IMG/VR virus record: IMGVR_UViG_3300023210_000108
Coordinates: 1-35,730 of that record
Source of the DNA: a virus
Length of the DNA stretch: 35,730 nucleotides
Direction: 5' to 3' (one strand)
Position numbers and translations under genes: made by a program. The notes below the pieces were generated by a model. The model was given only the letters and a program-made list of their open reading frames with translations, was not told the origin of the DNA and ran no database searches. Below, in pieces: positions 30,144-35,730 of this stretch (position 1 is its first letter; the number at the start of each line of letters is the position of its first letter).

Positions 30144-31178
30144 ATGACAGAAAAATGGTATAACATTCAGAACAAGGCAGGAAAACCTGCTGATGTATAT
30201 ATCTTTGATGAAATAGGAACTTATGGCATAACTGCACAAGAGTTTATTACAGACATTAAAGATTTAAAAGATACGCCAATCAACTTACGCATTAATAGTT
30301 TAGGTGGTGATGTTTTTGATGGTATGGCGATGTATAATGTAATCAAAAGGAGAGAGGCTAAGACTACAGTTTATATTGAGGGGATAGCAGCGAGTATTGC
30401 TACTATTATATCTCTTGGTGCAGATGAGGTTGTTATGGCTGAAAATTCTTTGTTTATGATTCATAATGCTTGGGGTGGTACAATGGGTGAGGCTAAAGAT
30501 ATGAGAAAGACAGCAGATACTCTTGAGAAGATTACAGGCGAACTGACAGACATTTATAGAAAAAAGACAGGATTATCTTATGATGCTCTTGCAGAGATGA
30601 TGGATGAAGAAACTTGGTTAAATGCTAACGAAGCATTAGAAATGGGTTTTATTGATACTATCTCTGATTCTATTAAAGTTGCTGCGAAGTATGATGTTTC
30701 TAAGTTTAAGAACATTACACAAGAAGAGATACAGAATAAATTAAGTATTAATATAAATAACAAAAAAATGACTAACGAGTTAAAAGAATGGTTTAACAAC
30801 AAAGTTGAAGAGATTATTACTGCTGTAAAAGGTGATGTAAAAGTTTCTGCAGATGTTGCTGAACAAACTGCGATAACTGTTAATCTAGGAGATAATGATG
30901 AGATAAAAAATAAAATTTCTGAGTTTGAATCTAGTAACATTGAATTATCAAACAAGATTTCTTTGTTAGAAGAAGAATTAGTTGCTTCAAAAGGAACTAA
31001 CGAAACTTTGACACAAGAAGTTGAAGCGTTAAACGCTAAAATCAACAAAGCAGATGCTAAAGGTACTGAGATTGTAACTGAAGCAGACCCTGTTGTAGTT
31101 GAGAACAAAAAAGAAGATGCTAATTCAGGTTTTTATAATCTATTAGCAGGTAAGATTAGAACTAAATTTAATAACTAA
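30144..31178 (+). CDS. ClpP-like prohead protease with C-terminal scaffold region
   Basis: A 344-residue protein. Residues 1-180 form a ClpP-like serine protease that trims capsid assembly proteins: INSLGGDVFDG at 50-60, catalytic S84 in GIAASIAT, H107 in FMIHNAWGG, and the acidic end near MMDEETWLNANEALEMGFID. Residues ~210-344 differ in character: charged, with a coiled coil at ~255-300 (SNIELSNKISLLEEELVASK), as in capsid scaffolds. An internal ATG at 30768 (M209) opens exactly this part. Protease and scaffold therefore share one gene, as with lambda C and Nu3. Confidence 0.9.
   Translation: MTEKWYNIQNKAGKPADVYIFDEIGTYGITAQEFITDIKDLKDTPINLRINSLGGDVFDGMAMYNVIKRREAKTTVYIEGIAASIATIISLGADEVVMAENSLFMIHNAWGGTMGEAKDMRKTADTLEKITGELTDIYRKKTGLSYDALAEMMDEETWLNANEALEMGFIDTISDSIKVAAKYDVSKFKNITQEEIQNKLSININNKKMTNELKEWFNNKVEEIITAVKGDVKVSADVAEQTAITVNLGDNDEIKNKISEFESSNIELSNKISLLEEELVASKGTNETLTQEVEALNAKINKADAKGTEIVTEADPVVVENKKEDANSGFYNLLAGKIRTKFNN
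30768..31178 (+). CDS. Nested capsid scaffold, internal start in the protease gene
   Basis: The in-frame ATG at 30768 gives a 136-residue protein (TNELKEWFNNKVEEIITAVK at the start) made only of the scaffold-like charged coiled coil. The bases before it, AATATAAATAACAAAAAA, look like the A-rich leaders of true starts in this genome, not like ordinary codons. In lambda the scaffold Nu3 is made the same way. Translation from this start is an inference. Confidence 0.5.
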   Translation: MTNELKEWFNNKVEEIITAVKGDVKVSADVAEQTAITVNLGDNDEIKNKISEFESSNIELSNKISLLEEELVASKGTNETLTQEVEALNAKINKADAKGTEIVTEADPVVVENKKEDANSGFYNLLAGKIRTKFNN

Positions 31179-31191
31179 AAATAAATAAAAA

Positions 31192-32217
31192 ATGGCAAAT
31201 GTAGCAAATAATAGTATCGCAGCAACTTATGGTGGTGCGCAACTAAACGAGATATTTTACGAGCCAGTATTTAGAAGTGATGATATTATGCGTAACTATA
31301 GAGTTATTCCTAATGTAAAACATAAAATGAATGTTTATACTTCTGCTGCTCTTAAAAATATAGTACAACCTTATACAACTTGTTCTTCAACAAGTGGTTC
31401 AACTCAATTTAATATTGATGACAAAGTAATTACTGCAGGTAGATGTAGAGTTGCTTTAGAGCAATGTACTGATGAGTTCTTTGGAACTTATATTGAAGAA
31501 ATGTACCGAAATGGTGCAGATGTAATGAATATTGAGGGAACTCAATTATCTGATGCAATCGTAAACAGAGCAGTAACAGGTATCGCTTCTGATGTAGTAA
31601 GATTAGCATGGGGTGGTGATGGCGCAACTGCAAATTATGATGCTTTTGATGGTTGGATGAAATTAATGGGTGCTGATGCAACAGTATTGGCTGCTCAAAT
31701 TCAGCAAACAGGTGCAGCATCAACTGCAACAGTTACTGCAGGACACGCAATAGGACTTATAAGAAAATGTTACGATGAAGCACCAGCAGCACTTCAACAA
31801 GTACCAGCAGGTGATAAGAAAATGTTTGTAACTCCTAAAGTATTTAACGCTTACTTAGCAAACCTTGAAGGTTCTTCTTCTGACTTAGCACTTGTTAACA
31901 AAGTAGATGGTTTACAAAGAGTTATGTTTAGAGGTGTAGAATTAGTACCTGTTTACGAATGGGATACTATCTTAGCAGCACTTAACCCAGCAATTTTTGT
32001 TGACCAAAGTGCAGCAGCAACAGGTAACACTGAAAATGGTGTATGTTACTGTGCAGTTGAGAACTTAATAATTGGTTCTGATGTAACTGATCCTGAAGGT
32101 TCTTTCAAAGTTTTCTATGATGACTTAGAAGAGAAAATGTTCTTCAGAGGTTACTTCAAACTAGGAGTACAGTTCTTGTACCCTTCTCTTGTTCAATGGG
32201 GAGTTGTAACAACATAA
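31192..32217 (+). CDS. Major capsid protein
   Basis: A 341-residue protein encoded 13 bases after the protease-scaffold gene, the expected place. It has no catalytic motif. Its pattern (YEPVFRSDDIMRNYRVIPNV, GRCRVALEQCTDEFFGTYIE, KMFVTPKVFNAYLANLEGSS, end FFRGYFKLGVQFLYPSLVQW) resembles HK97-fold capsid proteins of Bacteroidota phages. Codons here are more regular than elsewhere, consistent with high expression. A hairpin directly after the stop may limit read-through. Confidence 0.85.
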   Translation: MANVANNSIAATYGGAQLNEIFYEPVFRSDDIMRNYRVIPNVKHKMNVYTSAALKNIVQPYTTCSSTSGSTQFNIDDKVITAGRCRVALEQCTDEFFGTYIEEMYRNGADVMNIEGTQLSDAIVNRAVTGIASDVVRLAWGGDGATANYDAFDGWMKLMGADATVLAAQIQQTGAASTATVTAGHAIGLIRKCYDEAPAALQQVPAGDKKMFVTPKVFNAYLANLEGSSSDLALVNKVDGLQRVMFRGVELVPVYEWDTILAALNPAIFVDQSAAATGNTENGVCYCAVENLIIGSDVTDPEGSFKVFYDDLEEKMFFRGYFKLGVQFLYPSLVQWGVVTT

Positions 32218-32232
32218 CAATAATGTAATAAT

Positions 32233-32256
32233 AGAGAGTGTGTAAAAGCACTCTCT
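32233..32256 (+). terminator. Hairpin after the capsid gene, weak terminator
   Basis: AGAGAGTG (32233-32240) pairs perfectly with CACTCTCT (32249-32256) across an 8-base loop. The T-rich DNA behind it (TTAATTACTTTTT) is broken, so it may only partly end transcription or protect the 3' end of the capsid message. Confidence 0.6.
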
Positions 32257-32291
32257 TAATTACTTTTTATAATCAATAAAATAATAATAAA

Positions 32292-32867
32292 ATGGCAATA
32301 GATACAGGTTTAGCAATAGGTTGTGCTGATTTACAAGCAACTGGTGGTATTTCTCAAATCATATTAAGAAGTTGGGCGACTGCTGATGTAATTACTTATG
32401 GTGCTGCTGGAACACATAGCATTGAAAATATTCAATCAGGTGGTGATGCTGCTTGGTTTGTATATGAGTTTAAAAATGAAACTCCAGCATTAACTATAAA
32501 TGCAACTAAAGAAAATGGTTCAACTGCTTTTGAGTGTGGATTATCTTTCAACTTACCAAAAATAGAATTAGCAAAGTTTAGCGAATTACAAGGTATGCTT
32601 AATGAGTGTATGATGGGAATGGCTTTAGACACTAATGGTAAATGGTGGGTTTTAGGTGTTTCTGAAAAATACGCTAATGAAGATGTAGCAAGTAGAAGTC
32701 AAACTTTCTTAAACTTAAGTGGATTTGAAGGTGGTACTGGTGCTGCTTATTCTGATGAGAGTGGTATTACTGTTAACTTAATGGCAAGACAATTTGAGTT
32801 ACCAAGAGAGTACGCAGGAACTGTTACAGTTGATACTTCAGCATTAACTGCAACAACAGGTGCATAA
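32292..32867 (+). CDS. Putative major tail tube protein
   Basis: A 191-residue beta-rich protein, no catalytic motif, following the capsid gene. It opens with LAIGCADLQATGGISQIILR and repeats strand-turn patterns (ALTINATKENGSTAFECGLS, GKWWVLGVSEKY, ITVNLMARQFELPREYAG) seen in Bacteroidota phage tail tube proteins (recollection). The hairpins on either side mark it as a highly expressed unit. A head decoration protein is the main alternative. Confidence 0.5.
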   Translation: MAIDTGLAIGCADLQATGGISQIILRSWATADVITYGAAGTHSIENIQSGGDAAWFVYEFKNETPALTINATKENGSTAFECGLSFNLPKIELAKFSELQGMLNECMMGMALDTNGKWWVLGVSEKYANEDVASRSQTFLNLSGFEGGTGAAYSDESGITVNLMARQFELPREYAGTVTVDTSALTATTGA

Positions 32868-32872
32868 TAATT

Positions 32873-32937
32873 AAAGATAAATAGGTTGAACGTAGTTCGT
32901 AAAAAGTTTATAACATTTCCCTATTAATATCTTTTTT
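32873..32937 (+). terminator. Long-stem terminator or attenuator before the portal genes
   Basis: AAAGATA-AATAGG (32873-32885) pairs with CCTATT-AA-TATCTTT (32920-32934), a 13-bp stem with a two-base bulge. The loop holds a small GAAC/GTTC hairpin, and a T-run of six (32932-32937) follows. It fits a terminator that lets only part of transcription reach the portal. Confidence 0.55.
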
Positions 32938-33000
32938 ATAAAATGTGTGATTGTGGTGGAAATATTGTAGATTTATCACACTTAAAAATATATACAATTA

Positions 33001-33212
33001 TGGCAAAATATAAAGCGAGTAAATCATCTGGAACACTTTACAAAGGTGATTTTAAGATTAAATGGGCAAATGCTACTCAAGAAGAGTTAGCGTATGCTTA
33101 TGAAGAATTAGGTATGACTTCTAATATAGAAAAATTATCAACTACAAAAACTAAAGATGAGCCAAAGAAAACAAAAAAGTCAGGTAAAAAATCTACAGAA
33201 TCAGAAGAGTAA
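33001..33212 (+). CDS. Small basic hypothetical protein
   Basis: A 70-residue protein from ATG at 33001, where the local context (ACAATTATGGCAAA) matches other starts. An in-frame ATG at 32943 would add 19 residues (CDCGGNIVDLSHLKIYTI) but lies directly after the terminator T-run. The body is KYKASKSSGTLYKGDFKIKW plus an EELAYAYEELGM helix; the tail is Lys/Ser/Thr-rich. Similar small proteins precede portals in related phages (recollection). Its end overlaps the portal frame by 56 bases. Confidence 0.55.
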
Positions 33213-34479
33213 TACTTTTGAATTTGGAGTTTTTAACTTAGCAATTCCTGAACATATTGAAGAACCACAAGACTTATCAAAGGTAAGGACTAAGTTTATT
33301 CCTTTTGGTAATAACAACCTCTTTCCTCAATATTTAGCAGAACTAAAAAGAAAATCTAGTACACATAGAAGTGTATTGGCACAGAAGGCAGTATTCACAA
33401 GTGGTGCAAAGTTTGTAACCAACAATGAAACTGTTAAAGAATATATTAAAGATGTAAATGCAGATGGTGAATCATTAAGAGAAGTTTTTAAGAAACTTGC
33501 TGATGATTACTACACTTTTGGAAATGCTTACATTGAAGGCGTTTTATACGATGGTGGACTAAATCTATATCACATAGATGCAACTACTGTTAGAATGTCT
33601 AAAAACAAGAAACAAGTATATGTACACCCAGACTGGGCTAAGTACAATACTATGAAGGACAAATTAAACATTATACCTCTATATCCTGAGATGAGTGGGA
33701 GTAGATTTGTAATGCAATTTAAAGATTACGAACCTACATTCCAATTCTATGGTTTACCAGACTATGTTGCTGCTTTAGAGCATATAGCAGTAGATTATGA
33801 GATTGGTAAATGGAATCACACTAAATTCAAAAATGGCTTTCAACCTTCTGCTATTATTGAGATTAATGGTGATATGGGTGAAGAAGAAGCAAAGAAGTTA
33901 GTAAGAGAAGCACAGAAGAAGTTTGTTGGAGATGGTAACAATGGTAAGATAATGTTTATCGTTAAGAATGGTGATGCTGCTAATGCTAATGTTCAGATAA
34001 TAAAAGATGACCAAGAAGGTAGTTGGATAGACTTACAACGAATTACTGACCAGAATATTGTAACTGCACATAGATGGCAACCATCATTAAGTGGATTAGT
34101 TAGTTCAGGTAAGATGAATAACACAGGTAGTGAGATAAGAATTGCATATGATTTAGCAATGACTACAGTAATTAAAGATACTTCAGATTTGCTTTTAAAT
34201 GGTTTAAGAACTATTCTTTATAAAGAAATGGGCTTTTTACCAGAGGAGTTAATTATACATTATGAGCCACCAATTAGTTTTGCAACTCAGATTGACCCTA
34301 AGCAAATTCTTACTATAAATGAGCAAAGAAAAATGTTAGATGAGGATTTACCTATGTTAGAAGAAGGTAATATGTTCTTGACAGATAGAGAGCAAATCAT
34401 TGTAACAAGAGATGATGATGCAGATGGGAAAGGAGATGATGATGCAGGTGATTTACAAGTAACTGAAACAAACGAATAA
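33157..34479 (+). CDS. Portal protein
   Basis: A 440-residue portal, the ring through which DNA enters the head. Signature segments are LAQKAVFTSGAKFVTNN, LADDYYTFGNAYIEGVLYDG (clip/wing region), YHIDATTVRMSKNKKQVYVH, LPDYVAALEHIAVDYEIGKW and the helix ITDQNIVTAHRWQPSLSGLV. The Asp-rich tail (RDDDADGKGDDDAGD) is extra. The start at 33157 is the only good ATG and overlaps the previous gene by 56 bases in another frame. The portal usually precedes the capsid gene; here it follows it. Confidence 0.85.
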   Translation: MSQRKQKSQVKNLQNQKSNTFEFGVFNLAIPEHIEEPQDLSKVRTKFIPFGNNNLFPQYLAELKRKSSTHRSVLAQKAVFTSGAKFVTNNETVKEYIKDVNADGESLREVFKKLADDYYTFGNAYIEGVLYDGGLNLYHIDATTVRMSKNKKQVYVHPDWAKYNTMKDKLNIIPLYPEMSGSRFVMQFKDYEPTFQFYGLPDYVAALEHIAVDYEIGKWNHTKFKNGFQPSAIIEINGDMGEEEAKKLVREAQKKFVGDGNNGKIMFIVKNGDAANANVQIIKDDQEGSWIDLQRITDQNIVTAHRWQPSLSGLVSSGKMNNTGSEIRIAYDLAMTTVIKDTSDLLLNGLRTILYKEMGFLPEELIIHYEPPISFATQIDPKQILTINEQRKMLDEDLPMLEEGNMFLTDREQIIVTRDDDADGKGDDDAGDLQVTETNE

Positions 34480-34481
34480 CT

Positions 34482-35063
34482 ATGGCAAACGTAAACCAAT
34501 ATATACCTTTAGTAACAGCAGGAGAAGTTATAAGCAATAGTTTTACTAATGCTAATACAGATACTGCACTAATTTCTGATAACACTATTTTACTTTCTGA
34601 GTTGGCTCATTTAAAACCAGCATTAGGTCAGAAGTTTTATGAAGAAATTAAAACACAACACAATGATGGTACTTTAACAACTGCGAATCAAACTTTGATG
34701 GATGATTTCTTGACAAGATGTTTATGTTGGTTTGTTAGATTTGAGGTTATCAATGAAGTACAGAGTAATAGTAGTAGTGCTGGTATTGTTCACAATATAG
34801 ATGAGTTTGCTACGATTATAGACCCTGCTGAGTTGAATGTTTACAAGCAAGATACTTATAGAAAGGCAGAGATATACTTAAAGGATATGATAGATTATAT
34901 GACAGATAGCGACCAGAATGGTTTATATCCTACATTTGATGCTAATAAGCCTTGTAATGATAATGTGTATAAGAATCATGGTATAATAATGTATGATAGC
35001 ATATATACTAGGCGTAGAGGTTATGATAGTTGGAAGAATTTTTGTCCATGTGATGATTGTTAA
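34482..35063 (+). CDS. Head-tail connector / adaptor
   Basis: A 193-residue protein two bases after the portal. It has the helical adaptor pattern (LISDNTILLSELAHLKPALG, QTLMDDFLTRCLCWFVRFEV, YRKAEIYLKDMIDYMTDSDQ) of proteins that join portal and tail, similar to the DUF6712-type proteins of Bacteroidota phages (recollection). The C-terminus has CPCDDC, a possible metal site. Position and helices are the main support. Confidence 0.65.
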   Translation: MANVNQYIPLVTAGEVISNSFTNANTDTALISDNTILLSELAHLKPALGQKFYEEIKTQHNDGTLTTANQTLMDDFLTRCLCWFVRFEVINEVQSNSSSAGIVHNIDEFATIIDPAELNVYKQDTYRKAEIYLKDMIDYMTDSDQNGLYPTFDANKPCNDNVYKNHGIIMYDSIYTRRRGYDSWKNFCPCDDC

Positions 35064-35076
35064 AATAAATATATAA

Positions 35077-35730
35077 ATGGCTGCAAACGAACATAAGAAT
35101 TTAAACGATATTAATAGGCATAATCCAAAAGGGTTTGAAACTGCTACTAATAATACTGTACTGAGCAAGACTGCAGGTACATCTGCTACTGGTACTGATG
35201 GTAACTTACAATGGCAAGACAAGTCATTTATGGGTGCTACTAACTATAAGATGCAAGGTTATATTACAACTGCGTTAACTAACTACTCTTATGGTCAAGA
35301 TATATTAGATAACAAATCACCATACTTAATTAATATAGATTCAGGTGGTACAACTTTAGGAAGTATTACTATAGCACCTAACGCTTTTTTTGAGATGGGT
35401 CAAGCGCAAATAGTTCCTGAGAATTGTAGTGCAGTATCTTTTAAAGGATGGGCGACAAGTACAGGTTCTAATGAGTTTACTATTGCAATATGTAAACTAA
35501 CTCCAGTTGCAGATAATACATCTAATAGAACTGCTGAGAGAGTAAAAGAGATTGTTTTGACAGGACTTGCAAGTAACAATAAATTAATTGCTATAGATGA
35601 AACTACTTTTGCAGTAGCATCTGATGCAGATATATCAGCAGGAGATATTATATTCCCAATGATAAAAGAAACATCAGGAGGTTCAGAGATATATATGAAT
35701 TTAACTATTAAGACTACAACTTACAAATGA
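35077..35730 (+). CDS. Phage structural protein, full copy at window end
   Basis: A 217-residue protein (start AANEHKNLNDINRHNPKGFE) whose last 160 residues repeat the gene at the window start. It is Thr/Ala/Gly-rich with strands such as LTNYSYGQDILDNKSPYLIN and EMGQAQIVPENCSAVSFKGW, and no catalytic motif. It ends TGA at 35728-35730, overlapping the next ATG (35727-35729). It lies after the connector and would run into the coiled-coil and fibre genes on a circular map, so a neck, decoration or head-fibre protein is likely. Confidence 0.8.
   Translation: MAANEHKNLNDINRHNPKGFETATNNTVLSKTAGTSATGTDGNLQWQDKSFMGATNYKMQGYITTALTNYSYGQDILDNKSPYLINIDSGGTTLGSITIAPNAFFEMGQAQIVPENCSAVSFKGWATSTGSNEFTIAICKLTPVADNTSNRTAERVKEIVLTGLASNNKLIAIDETTFAVASDADISAGDIIFPMIKETSGGSEIYMNLTIKTTTYK
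35240..35727 (+). repeat. Imperfect terminal repeat, right copy
   Basis: The match to 1-488, gap-free with 14 mismatches. The changes include the loss of the TAA stop (AAA here), so this copy adds one lysine and stops at TGA. The ATG of the following gene is kept at the matching position (35727). Confidence 0.85.

Noticed and set aside
30578-31108. A 176-codon open frame on the minus strand
   Set aside because: It lies opposite the protease-scaffold gene and has a low-complexity Ser/Leu/Ile composition expected from antisense of Glu/Lys/Asn codons. No leader or promoter serves it.
1-35730. Temperate phage or prophage
   Set aside because: No integrase, excisionase, attachment-site pair, divergent repressor or host flank is visible. 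The small HTH proteins alone do not show lysogeny.

Overview
The window is almost all of the genome of a tailed bacteriophage (siphovirus-like), with every gene on the + strand. The DNA is AT-rich. Starts are preceded by A-rich leaders instead of Shine-Dalgarno sequences, and the gaps between transcription units carry the Bacteroidota -7 promoter element TAnnTTTG, often with TTG 17-18 bases upstream. The host is therefore most likely a member of the Bacteroidota, probably a flavobacterium (inference). No integrase, excisionase or repressor of a lysogeny module was recognised. The first ~488 bases repeat the last ~488 bases with 14 mismatches. The simplest reading is a circular or circularly permuted genome of about 35.2 kb, closed through a locus that varies in the population.

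Layout: (1) 1-5940, appendage and lysis: end of a structural gene, a coiled-coil membrane protein, two large paralogous fibre-like proteins with a lectin-type C-terminus, an M15 peptidase endolysin and two small holin-like membrane proteins. A promoter and a strong terminator (5942-6033) follow and may bracket a small RNA. (2) 6088-12793, early and replication genes: metallophosphoesterase, SSAP-like protein, HTH protein, DnaA-domain-IV-like protein, SSB-like protein with a DDLPF tail, PD-(D/E)XK-like nuclease, winged-helix replication initiator with iterons inside its gene, Nmad1/MazG-like protein, a small HTH protein with a G-tract array, and a VRR-NUC nuclease. (3) 12794-15031, a self-contained cargo unit: a repeat-rich control region and promoter, six small genes including a zinc-ribbon protein, a GP88-like protein and a WYL_2-like protein, then a terminator. 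(4) 15032-15605, about 570 bases of structured non-coding DNA. (5) 15606-18320, packaging: putative small terminase, orphan cytosine-5 methyltransferase, large terminase. (6) 18415-29265, tail: tail assembly chaperone with a -1 frameshift site, a terminator-lectin fusion, large tail proteins and the tape measure protein. (7) 29285-35730, small zinc-ribbon and HTH proteins, then head genes: ClpP-like protease with a nested scaffold, major capsid protein, likely major tail protein, portal, connector and the structural gene that runs into the window start.

How it works together: early genes from promoters near 5942, 7283 and 11157 would replicate the DNA from an origin inside the initiator gene, with SSB, annealing protein and nucleases handling intermediates. 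Promoters near 15586, 18368 and 30131 would drive packaging, tail and head genes. Hairpins after the capsid and tail-protein genes may set the ratio of structural proteins. The tail genes precede the head genes and the portal follows the capsid gene, which departs from the usual siphovirus order.
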